From positions 1-63,886 of the forward strand of contig JAFTPG010000026.1 in the NCBI GenBank assembly GCA_017463375.1: DNA of 63,886 nt, written 5' to 3'. Positions 44,104 through 53,442 of the stretch are shown piece by piece. Position numbers and translations under genes: made by a program. The notes under the pieces are model-generated. The model saw only the letters and a program-made list of their open reading frames with translations. It had not been told where the DNA came from and did no database searches. This DNA comes from Ruminococcus sp. GTDB lineage: Bacteria; Bacillota; Clostridia; Oscillospirales; Ruminococcaceae. How positions within the stretch are numbered: position 1 is the first letter of the stretch; the number at the start of each line of letters is the position of its first letter.

Positions 44104-44598
44104 ATGAAAAAATTGTGCAAGCTTCTTGCTCCTGCAATTTCAGCAGCTTCAGTGTTTTCACTCTCAACCGTCAATGCATTTGCTGAGAGCGGCTCAGGCA
44201 GCTCAGGACAGCAGCAGGCAAGTATGTGGTCGATGATTATTCCGCTCGCAATCGTATTTGTGCTCATGTATTTCCTTATGATTCGTCCTCAGAAGAAGAA
44301 GGAAAAGGAAACAAAGAATATGCAGTCCAACATCCAGATCGGTGACGAAATCGTAACTATCGGCGGAATCGTTGGTCTTGTAGTACGCAAGGGCGAGGAT
44401 AACGTTGTTATCGAGACAGGCGGCGAGAAGAACAAGATGAGAATCAAGCTCTGGGCTGTTTCTGAGAACACAACTGCTATTGAGAGAGCTAAGGCTGCTC
44501 AGGCAGAGAAGAAGGCTGGTCTCGCATCCGGCAAGCTCAAGGACGAAGAGCCGGCTGAGGGAAAGAAGTCAAAGAAAAAGGATAAGGAATCCGAATAA
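44104..44598 (+). CDS. yajC: Sec translocase accessory subunit YajC
   Basis: 164 residues from ATG 44104, with GGAG six bases before it; a longer frame reading starts inside the repeat. A signal-like N-terminus ending near VNAFAES precedes the typical membrane helix and motif IPLAIVFVLMYFLMIRPQKK, then the conserved GDEIVTIGGIVGLVV. The C-terminus is a lysine-rich charged tail. YajC binds SecDF. The additional N-terminal hydrophobic segment is a variation common in related Clostridia. Confidence 0.92.
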   Translation: MKKLCKLLAPAISAASVFSLSTVNAFAESGSGSSGQQQASMWSMIIPLAIVFVLMYFLMIRPQKKKEKETKNMQSNIQIGDEIVTIGGIVGLVVRKGEDNVVIETGGEKNKMRIKLWAVSENTTAIERAKAAQAEKKAGLASGKLKDEEPAEGKKSKKKDKESE

Positions 44599-44614
44599 TA
44601 AGAATAAATAATTG

Positions 44615-44661
44615 AACCTCCGCATAGAATTAGTAGTAATTCTAAGAGCGGAGGTTTTTTT
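44615..44661 (+). terminator. Terminator hairpin that also contains the next gene's ribosome-binding site
   Basis: AACCTCCGC pairs with GCGGAGGTT around a 25-base, partly self-complementary loop, followed by a T run. The GGAGG in the 3' arm is seven to eight bases before ATG 44662, so the anti-Shine-Dalgarno lies in the 5' arm. Confidence 0.8.
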
Positions 44662-45063
44662 ATGCGTCGGCATCATCGCAGTATATGGACAAACTCGGGG
44701 CTGAGCATAGCTCTTTCGGCGGCTGCCGGAGTCATAACGTCGGCGCTCTGCATGATGCTGTTTGCGGCGTTCACATATTATCTCATGGACAGCATGGCGT
44801 TCTCGGACTTTTTCGGAACAGCCTCGCTTGCGGTCGGAGGGCTCACAGGCGGCTATACATGCGGACGTTTCAGGCGCAGAAAGGGTCTTGCGGAGGGAAT
44901 TATCTGCGGAGCTGTAATGTATGCGGCCATAGGCATAATAGGACTTGCAGCGGCAAGGGAGCTTCTGAGCATAAAAAAGCTCCTCCTGCTTGCGGCGTTC
45001 AGCGCAGCAGGGGGAGTTTCCGGAGTAAATTCAAAGCGTCCCAAAAATCTGAGAACAGATTAA
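44662..45063 (+). CDS. TIGR04086-type membrane protein
   Basis: 133 residues with four hydrophobic helices (about 13-38, 46-64, 75-95 and 100-122) and glycine-rich turns such as GGLTGGYTCGRFRRRKG. The layout fits the TIGR04086 family found next to yajC in many Clostridia; its role is unknown. The start codon directly follows the T run of the preceding hairpin. The stop overlaps the convergent HtrA stop by four bases. Confidence 0.75.
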   Translation: MRRHHRSIWTNSGLSIALSAAAGVITSALCMMLFAAFTYYLMDSMAFSDFFGTASLAVGGLTGGYTCGRFRRRKGLAEGIICGAVMYAAIGIIGLAAARELLSIKKLLLLAAFSAAGGVSGVNSKRPKNLRTD

Positions 45064-46517
45064 TACTCTCCTGAGGTATCCTCCATGAGAGCAAACCTGA
45101 TTTCAAAGTAATGGATATTGCCGTCCTCGTCGATTCGTGCACAGGAAGCGGGAACGATGTCACCGGCGCCGTACATACTGCTGATAGTATCATACAGCTC
45201 GTCGTAGGTCTGAATGGATTTACCGTTGATAGCCGTAATGAAGTCACCTGGTCTCAGCTCAGTATTGGCAATGTCGCAGTCCTCGGAGATCTCAGCGATA
45301 TAGATTCCCTTGAAGTCCTCGGGAAGAGGGAAGCCAAGCTCCTCCTCGATTCCTGCGATATTATACGGACTGCTCATATCTATAAGCTGGATTCCGATTC
45401 TGAAGCGGCCTGAAATATATCCCTGACCGATAAGCTCCTCGATAATGGGCAGAGCGTCGTTGATGGTGATAGCAAAACCGAGTCCCTCATAGCTTGAGCT
45501 TACATACTTTGAGGAGGTAATTCCGATTACCTGACCATACATATTAACCAGCGCACCGCCTGAATTTCCGGGGCTGATGGCAGCATTAGTCTGGATGCAG
45601 TTCATCTCAAAGCCTGTGGAATCGGCTCTGATTTTCCGGTTTACTGCGGAAACTATACCGTCAGTCACGGAGCCTGATAGTCCCGCAGGATTACCGATAG
45701 CCATGACCTGTTCGCCTACAGAGACCTCGTCGGAGTTTCCGAGTACGGCAGGCTGGAGATCAGCTCCGTTTACCTTGATGACTGCGAGATCGGTTTTGGA
45801 GTCATGACCGATAATTTTAGCGTCGTAGGTTGCGTCATCGGAGGTGATGATCGTATGATATCCGTCCGACAGCAGCACATGAGCATTTGTGACGATATAG
45901 CCGTCCTCAGAGATAACGACTCCCGAGCCTGTACCCATAAGCGTCTGATGAGCAGGGTCGGAGTAGGTATAGATCTCGACGATAGAGGGTCTTACCGTAG
46001 CGGCAATGCCCTCGGTAGTATACCTGCCGTCCTCGCCGATATAGTTCTCAGAATCAGCTGAAGCAGGCTTACTCTGCTGATACACCACCACGTTCTGCGG
46101 AGGAGTATAGCTTTCAAAGCTTTTGCCGCTTCTGCCGACATCCCAGCAGACCGCAAAGATTGCAAGCCCCACAGTGACTGCGAAAATCAGCGCAAGCAGA
46201 AAGATTATAATACGCTCATTAAAGGAACGGCGGTGCTGCTCCTTTTTTGCTGCATATTCCATAGCGGCAGCCTGATTCTGACGTTCATACTGCTCAAAGC
46301 CGATTGGCTGATACATGAAGTCGTCATATTTTTTCTGCTGCACAGGCGGAGGAGAGTCGGGCTGCTCCTGCGGCTTATCCTGCTGAGCGGAGCTTACGTC
46401 AGCGGAGACGCTCTCGTCAGCCGGAGCTGCTGTTCCGGAAGAGTCCTCGTTCTGTACGGGAGTATCACCGTCGGCGATATTATCATCGGTGTTTAAAAAG
46501 TTCTCTCTATCATCCAT
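45060..46517 (-). CDS. HtrA/DegP-type membrane-anchored serine protease
   Basis: 485 residues. A cytoplasmic, Pro/Gln/Asp-rich N-terminus (about 1-100) leads to one membrane helix (about 103-124). The trypsin-like domain (about 165-370) has the triad H213 in TNAHVL, D243 in KTDLAVI and S319 in GNSGGAL. One PDZ domain (about 385-470) follows with LRPGDFITAINGKSI. It degrades or refolds damaged exported proteins. It is the third gene of an operon with a response regulator and kinase, 13 bases behind the kinase gene, suggesting envelope-stress control as in CssRS systems. Confidence 0.94.
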   Translation of the reverse strand: MDDRENFLNTDDNIADGDTPVQNEDSSGTAAPADESVSADVSSAQQDKPQEQPDSPPPVQQKKYDDFMYQPIGFEQYERQNQAAAMEYAAKKEQHRRSFNERIIIFLLALIFAVTVGLAIFAVCWDVGRSGKSFESYTPPQNVVVYQQSKPASADSENYIGEDGRYTTEGIAATVRPSIVEIYTYSDPAHQTLMGTGSGVVISEDGYIVTNAHVLLSDGYHTIITSDDATYDAKIIGHDSKTDLAVIKVNGADLQPAVLGNSDEVSVGEQVMAIGNPAGLSGSVTDGIVSAVNRKIRADSTGFEMNCIQTNAAISPGNSGGALVNMYGQVIGITSSKYVSSSYEGLGFAITINDALPIIEELIGQGYISGRFRIGIQLIDMSSPYNIAGIEEELGFPLPEDFKGIYIAEISEDCDIANTELRPGDFITAINGKSIQTYDELYDTISSMYGAGDIVPASCARIDEDGNIHYFEIRFALMEDTSGEY

Positions 46518-46530
46518 TTTTGTTTTCCTT

Positions 46531-47958
46531 TCAGTTGTTCTGCTGTTTTTCGGGGAGCTTGATTATAAATTCTGTATACTCACCCGGACGGGTCTTGACA
46601 GTGATCGTGCCGTTATTGACACGGATAATATTTCTTGATATAGCAAGTCCGAGACCTAGTCCTGTAATATCTTTTCCTCTGGAGGAATCTGTTTTATAGA
46701 AGCGTTCAAAGAGGTGAGGAATTTCGTTGTTTTTGAGTCCCTCGCCCGTGTTTTTGATACCCACGCAGCACATATTGTCCTCCATACCGAAGGAGAACGA
46801 AAGCGTACCGCCCTCGTTGACGAATTTAACGGCATTTTCAACGAGATTATACACGACCTGCTGAATAAGGTTGGGATCGACCTCAGCGACAAGTCGGTCG
46901 GAGTCAAGTCCCTCGACCTCGAGATTTTTGCTGTTGATTTTTTTCTCGAACATGAGAACGGTCTGTATAACGATATCAGTGAGGTTTGTATCCTTGAAAT
47001 CAGGCTTGAGCGTACCAGCCTCAAAGCGTGACATATTGAGCATTGAAGTGATGAGAACGCTGAGACGCTTGATCTCCTTAGAAATCAGAACGAGATATTC
47101 CTGATGTGCTGATTTCGGAATAGTTCCGTCAAGGATACCGTTAACGAATCCGCCGATAGTAGTGATGGGAGTTCTCAGCTCGTGAGAGACATTGGCAATG
47201 AAGGTCTTAGAAGTTTCATCGGAGCTTTTGACATTATCGGCGATGACGTTGACGTATTTTGATATCTCCTGAAGATTTCCCGGAACGGAGATGTTGATAG
47301 TTTCTGAGAAGTCACCCCGGGCATATTTCTCGCTGACGCGCAGGAATTCCTTGGCAGCGTCGGCATGCTTCATAGCATTGCTCTTGAGTGCGAAATAGGC
47401 AGGGAGAATGCATATAATACAAACGATAACGAAGCAGATAATCAGCTTGACAGTAAAGGTATCAATGCCTCTTGTCGGCATATAGGCTGCGAGATAAAAG
47501 CTTTGCGGTTCATCTTCGCCCTGCTGAAGAGAGAACCTGCGTCCGTAGAGAATAGACTGTTCCTTCTCTGAGATCTCGCTTGCGTCAAAGTCCAGAAAGC
47601 TGCCTTTGTTCAGCCTTTGCATCAGCGAAGCCGACATAGGGATATGCCCCTCTTCAAGCGGACAGAGCACACAGTTTCCGTCGAGATCGTATACATAGAA
47701 CGTTATACCATAGCTGCTTCCGAAATTGCGGTGAAGATTTCTGATATTATCGGAATAGATCGTATTGTTTATCTGGAATTCGTCCTCAATCTCGCTGATA
47801 AAGAGATTGCTTACGGCTTCGATCTCCTTGAACTCTTCATTTTTATAGAGTCTTGTACTGAATGCGATCATAAAGACACCGCACAGGATGATACAGGTGG
47901 CAGCAATTATAAAAGCGTACTTAAAAAATTTGATGTAAGAGCTATTTTTGGTATCCAT
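46531..47958 (-). CDS. Membrane sensor histidine kinase
   Basis: 475 residues from ATG 47958 with GAGAGGTG upstream; the ATG five codons earlier has no site. Two membrane helices (about 12-33 and 168-190) flank an extracytoplasmic sensor of about 130 residues. A HAMP-like segment follows, then HisKA with H259 in NVSHELRTPI, and HATPase with N-box VVYNLVENAVKFVN and G-boxes GEGLKNNEIP and GLGLGLAIS. It should phosphorylate the response regulator encoded upstream; the signal is unknown but probably concerns the envelope because HtrA is co-encoded. Confidence 0.94.
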   Translation of the reverse strand: MDTKNSSYIKFFKYAFIIAATCIILCGVFMIAFSTRLYKNEEFKEIEAVSNLFISEIEDEFQINNTIYSDNIRNLHRNFGSSYGITFYVYDLDGNCVLCPLEEGHIPMSASLMQRLNKGSFLDFDASEISEKEQSILYGRRFSLQQGEDEPQSFYLAAYMPTRGIDTFTVKLIICFVIVCIICILPAYFALKSNAMKHADAAKEFLRVSEKYARGDFSETINISVPGNLQEISKYVNVIADNVKSSDETSKTFIANVSHELRTPITTIGGFVNGILDGTIPKSAHQEYLVLISKEIKRLSVLITSMLNMSRFEAGTLKPDFKDTNLTDIVIQTVLMFEKKINSKNLEVEGLDSDRLVAEVDPNLIQQVVYNLVENAVKFVNEGGTLSFSFGMEDNMCCVGIKNTGEGLKNNEIPHLFERFYKTDSSRGKDITGLGLGLAISRNIIRVNNGTITVKTRPGEYTEFIIKLPEKQQNN

Positions 47959-47966
47959 AACAACAC

Positions 47967-48004
47967 CTCTCAAAAAAACAGGGGGACAGAAAAAATCGTC
48001 CCCC
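47967..48004 (-). terminator. Terminator-like hairpin between response regulator and kinase
   Basis: On the minus strand, GGGGGAC and GTCCCCC pair around a 10-base loop and are followed by TGTTTTTTTG. It ends just before the kinase ribosome-binding site and may lower kinase and HtrA expression relative to the regulator. Confidence 0.75.
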
Positions 48005-48014
48005 GCAGCGGCAG

Positions 48015-48722
48015 TTATTCTTCTTCGGCAGCCTCGAACTTATAGCCGACTCCCCAGACGGTCTTGAGCGACCATTTGTCGGAGACGCCTTCGAGCTTTT
48101 CACGAAGTCTCTTGATATGAACATCAATTGTACGGGAATCACCGTAATATTCAAAACCCCAGACCTCATCAAGAAGCTGGTCACGGGTATAGACCCTGTT
48201 CGGATTGGAGGAAAGATAGTAAAGAAGCTCAAGCTCCTTAGGCGGAGTATCAACGACCTTGCCGTTAACCTTGAGTTCATAGCGGGTCATGTTTACAGAG
48301 AGCTTGTCGTAGCAGACCTCTTTGACCTCAGGCTCAGCATTAGTGGTGCCGATACGGCGTGTGATAGCATTAATACGAGCGATAACCTCTTTAGCGTCGA
48401 AGGGCTTAACGATATAGTCGTCAGCGCCCAGCTCGAGACCGATGATCTTGTCAATAGTCTCGCCCTTAGCGGAGAGCATGATGATCGGAACATTCGACTT
48501 CTTACGGATTTCTCTGCAAACCTGCCATCCGTCGATACCGGGAAGCATGATATCGAGGAGCACTATATCGGGTTTAAGAGCGTTAAATTTTACAACAGCC
48601 TCTTCGCCGTCGTGAGAGAGGATAACGCTGTAGCCGTCTTTTTCAAGGTATAATCTGAGTAAATCGCAGATATTTTTGTCGTCGTCAACTATAAGAACTT
48701 TCAGACTTTTATCAATTGCCAT
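48015..48722 (-). CDS. OmpR-family response regulator
   Basis: 235 residues. The receiver domain has acidic D13-D15, phosphoacceptor D57 in IVLLDIMLPG and lysine in YIVKPFD. The winged-helix domain (about 130-230) includes PPKELELLYYLSSNPNRVYT and DVHIKRLREKLEG. It is transcribed from a near-perfect promoter (48807-48835) and heads the regulator-kinase-HtrA operon. The target genes are probably HtrA and other envelope-stress functions, by analogy. Confidence 0.96.
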   Translation of the reverse strand: MAIDKSLKVLIVDDDKNICDLLRLYLEKDGYSVILSHDGEEAVVKFNALKPDIVLLDIMLPGIDGWQVCREIRKKSNVPIIMLSAKGETIDKIIGLELGADDYIVKPFDAKEVIARINAITRRIGTTNAEPEVKEVCYDKLSVNMTRYELKVNGKVVDTPPKELELLYYLSSNPNRVYTRDQLLDEVWGFEYYGDSRTIDVHIKRLREKLEGVSDKWSLKTVWGVGYKFEAAEEE

Positions 48723-48806
48723 AATTTAACCCTCTTTCTTTTTAGGTATCCGGGAAGTATTTTCATCGTCCCTGAGTCTACCTAACATCAGCATATTGTT
48801 ACTTAT

Positions 48807-48835
48807 ATTATACCTCAATTTCCTTAAAATGTCAA
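48807..48835 (-). promoter_or_regulatory. Consensus promoter of the two-component/HtrA operon
   Basis: On the minus strand, TTGACA (complement of 48830-48835), 17-base spacer, TATAAT (complement of 48807-48812), both boxes perfect. Confidence 0.92.
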
Positions 48836-48874
48836 TTACAATCATGAAAATTGCACAGGATTTTTCATTAAATA

Positions 48875-48900
48875 AAACCACCTGGTTTACAGGTGGTTTT
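48875..48900 (-). terminator. Terminator of the dockerin pseudogene
   Basis: AAAACCACCTG/CAGGTGGTTTT stem with a 4-base loop, T-rich on both strands, directly after the TGA at 48903. Confidence 0.88.
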
Positions 48901-48902
48901 AA

Positions 48903-49660
48903 TCAGCTGTTGAGAAAATTGTCCAAAGAATCGGTTCCGCCTGTCTGGACATAGGAATAATAGGAGAGAATATCGGAGGCGTCGAGAGAGTCAACGTGAC
49001 CGTCCTTGTTTACATCGCCGCAGGCTAACTGAGACTCCGAAAGCATATAATCCGATGCTATCTGCTGCTCGGCATATAATGAAAGCATTTCGGAAGCGTC
49101 CAGCGAATCAACCGAACTGTTTCCGTCGATATCGCCGGTTTTGTATTCGGCTTCAGGCTCGTCAGGTTCAGGCTCTTCGCTTGTTAAATCGGGATAGACA
49201 TAGGGAGTGATATCGAAGCCGTATTTTTCATTCAGCTCAGAAATGGATTTCGTTTCATCAGGAATCTCGCCTGTTACGAAGAAGATTATCTTTGTAATAT
49301 TCCGCCGAGGTCGTATTTTGAGCTGCCTACAAAATATACTCTGCCGCTGTAGAACTCTCTGTCGAAAGATATATCAAAGGCGAACCTGTAGTCCTTAGTG
49401 TTGAACACAAGATGATCGTTTGTATAACCGAGAGTCTCCGAATACTCCATACCGTAGACAACAAGATATTTATCCATTGTACCGTCCTCTACAGCGAAGC
49501 GGTATTTGTCGGAGTAAATCATCTCTCCGTTGGGGAAATCGGGGCTTTCAGCGACGAGGGCACTGATATCAATTTCGGAGCTTTCAGCAGAAGCAAAAGC
49601 AGGAGCAGCTGTACTTATCACAGCAAGCGATGTCATAACTGATAATAAAATTTTCTTCAT
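48903..49660 (-). pseudogene. Frameshifted secreted protein with a C-terminal dockerin domain
   Basis: Start ATG 49660 with AGAGGTG upstream. The first frame gives a signal peptide (to about PAFASAES) and a domain up to KYDLGGILQR, then stops at 49286. The adjacent frame continues without a stop from about 49320 to 48903 with ITKIIFFVTGEIPDETKSIS, a Pro/Glu linker and two calcium loops, DIDGNSSVDSLDASEM and DVNKDGHVDSLDASDI, a complete type I dockerin. A single-base shift near 49290-49300 would join the two frames, so the gene is either mutated or carries an assembly error. As written, the protein would be secreted without its dockerin. Confidence 0.82.
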
Positions 49661-49792
49661 AAAATCACCTCTTATTGGAATATTTGACGGATTTCTTCCT
49701 AACTACAGTGTATCACAAGCAGGCTTGAATTTCAATCGGCGAAACAAACAAAAATTCGGGGGGAGTTGGTCAGGCTGTACACAATCCACAAA

Positions 49793-49826
49793 CACAAAAC
49801 AAAAAGGGCGGCATAAAGCCGCCCTG
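49793..49826 (-). terminator. Terminator of groESL
   Basis: On the minus strand, GGGCGGC/GCCGCCC with a 5-base loop and a TTTTTGTTTTGTG tail. Confidence 0.9.
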
Positions 49827-49853
49827 AGATTATAGGAATTAAAATGCAACGGA

Positions 49854-51497
<1,644 letters not shown>

Positions 51498-51520
51498 TTA
51501 TATATAATGTATGATATTCT

Positions 51521-51597
51521 GTAGGGGCGGATATTATCCGCCCGATTCAAGGCTGCTTGTTATATGCGGGCGGATGATACGGGCTGTCGGGGACGCC
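51521..51597. repeat. Family C element inside the groES-groEL gap
   Basis: GTAGGGGCGGATATTATCCG module followed by a second GCGGGCGGATGATAC module. It occupies most of the 145-base gap between groES and groEL. Confidence 0.6.
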
Positions 51598-51627
51598 AGC
51601 GCCTGCAATCCGAATTCCGCATTAATT

Positions 51628-51975
<348 letters not shown>

Positions 51976-52087
51976 TTACCAGCTTCTGAGAAAAAATCAA
52001 GTATCTTCTGCAAACTTTCACAATTTTTGGATATCTGCACAATTATACTTGCCCGTTATCGTTGATTTTATACGGTTTTCAGAATCC

Positions 52088-52457
52088 CATTGTAAATTGT
52101 TGCTTAGCAGGGGGGATTTTCGCAGCCTGCTGGGGCAAACCTTTCTGAAGAAAGGTTCTGCCTAACCGGCACCCGTACCCTCTGTCTCGCAAGCTCGACA
52201 TCTCCCTGCCCCGCAGGGAGTCACCCCAGACCCCTTTCCAAAGACTTCAACTCAAATTTTCCATATAGGGGGCATGCCCCCTATATGGAAAATTTAAATA
52301 AAAGTTTTAGGGAGGGAGTTTGAGGGTGACTCCCCACAGTGTGGGGAGATGTCACGCAGTGACAGAGGGGACTCGCGCCAGTAAGGCGGACCCTTTTTCA
52401 AAAGGGTCTCCCTCAATAGACTACGAAGCTCCCTCCGCTAAGCAACAATTTACAATG
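52088..52457. mobile_element. MITE-like element, family A, long copy with target duplication
   Basis: 370 bases bounded by CATTGTAAATTGTTGCTTAG and its exact reverse complement; the similarity continues imperfectly inward for about 20 more bases. GAATCC flanks both ends directly (52082-52087 and 52458-52463), a 6-base target duplication. Inside, blocks of the 2073-2274 element reappear in opposite orientation, with two extra modules. No transposase or conserved frame is present. The rest of the groES-to-52532 gap is short AT-rich sequence and the promoter at 52474. Confidence 0.85.
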
Positions 52458-52473
52458 GAATCCGGGGATGATA

Positions 52474-52502
52474 TTGACAATTTTCAAAATTGGGGTTATT
52501 AT
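52474..52502 (+). promoter_or_regulatory. Promoter of the Spo0A-like gene
   Basis: TTGACA at 52474-52479, 17-base spacer, TATTAT at 52497-52502, ten bases past the 3' target duplication. Confidence 0.82.
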
Positions 52503-52531
52503 AAAAGAACAGAATTTCGAGGGGGAATAAA

Positions 52532-53269
52532 ATGAAACTCCATAAAAAGGTACTGATATCCGATGATGGTTCATTCTTTGTCCGGCATCTGGAACAGAAG
52601 CTCACAGAGTACGGAATGAAAGTATGCTGTAAGAAATTCACAGAAAAAACGATGGTAGGAGTTCTTGCAGCGGAAAAGCCTGATCTGGTGATATTGAACA
52701 CCATGGGCGGCAGGGACAATATATGCAGGTTCATAGAAAAGATTCGCAAACGAAAGCCGAAGATCCGAATTTTCGTGTTATCGAGCAATATCATGGAATC
52801 ATTCTGCCGCAGTCTGATTGAAGCCGGTGCTGACTGCTGCATGATACAGCCGGCATTGACACATAATATATATATATTGATAATGGAGCAGCTTTTCGGA
52901 TTTTCTGCCAAAAACGAACTGGAACGCCGTATCGCCATATTTCTTGCTAAGAGAGGCTTACCTATGGATGCCCCCGGATTTGCGCTGTTTTGCAGTGCGG
53001 TGAGCAAAGTGATCTGCGAACCGGATTCACTGGAAAATTTTACGGATATATACAGCTGTCTTGCTGAAATACACGATACAACCTATGAAATTGCCGAGCG
53101 TGATATAAGAAGGCTGACTGCGGTTGCGTATAGGGAGGGCGTATACTGGAGCCTGCCGGCGATGACGAATGTGAGAGGAGAAAAGCCTCCGACCAATAAG
53201 GAGATCATATTTGCGGCAGCTGACGCATTTGTAAGAAGCTATAATGTTTTTGAGCAGATAAAGAATTAA
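52532..53269 (+). CDS. Degenerate Spo0A-like response regulator
   Basis: 245 residues; GAGGGGGAA upstream. The N-terminal receiver (about 5-118) keeps the acidic pair D11-D12 but has N56 where Spo0A has its phosphoacceptor D56 (LVILNTMGG), and Q106 replaces the conserved lysine. The C-terminal part (about 128-245) matches the Spo0A DNA-binding domain: RGLPMDAPGFALFCSAVSKV, ERDIRRLTAVAYREG and GEKPPTNKEIIFAAAD. It cannot be phosphorylated in the usual way. It may be a constitutive or differently triggered regulator. No sporulation genes are nearby. Confidence 0.82.
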   Translation: MKLHKKVLISDDGSFFVRHLEQKLTEYGMKVCCKKFTEKTMVGVLAAEKPDLVILNTMGGRDNICRFIEKIRKRKPKIRIFVLSSNIMESFCRSLIEAGADCCMIQPALTHNIYILIMEQLFGFSAKNELERRIAIFLAKRGLPMDAPGFALFCSAVSKVICEPDSLENFTDIYSCLAEIHDTTYEIAERDIRRLTAVAYREGVYWSLPAMTNVRGEKPPTNKEIIFAAADAFVRSYNVFEQIKN

Positions 53270-53296
53270 AAAAGGTTGTATATTTATGCAAAAATA

Positions 53297-53373
53297 TGGG
53301 CGCACGGAATGCGCCCCTACAATTTGTTGTTTTGCGTCATTTCGTGTAGGGGCGAGTTCTGCTCGCCTGCAAT
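53297..53373. repeat. Two family C modules
   Basis: GGGCGCACGGAATGCGCCCC and GGGGCGAGTTCTGCTCGCC palindromes separated by TACAATTTG-type spacer. They lie between the Spo0A-like gene and purD. Confidence 0.6.
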
Positions 53374-53405
53374 TTTGAAATATAATTCAAGTTAATCGAC
53401 AAACT

Positions 53406-53435
53406 AAAAAGAGACGGTAAAACCGTCTCTTTTTG
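53406..53435. terminator. Bidirectional terminator between the Spo0A-like gene and purD
   Basis: AAAAAGAGACGG/CCGTCTCTTTTT around a 5-base loop; T runs on both strands serve the two convergent genes. Confidence 0.92.
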
Positions 53436-53442
53436 TTATATG

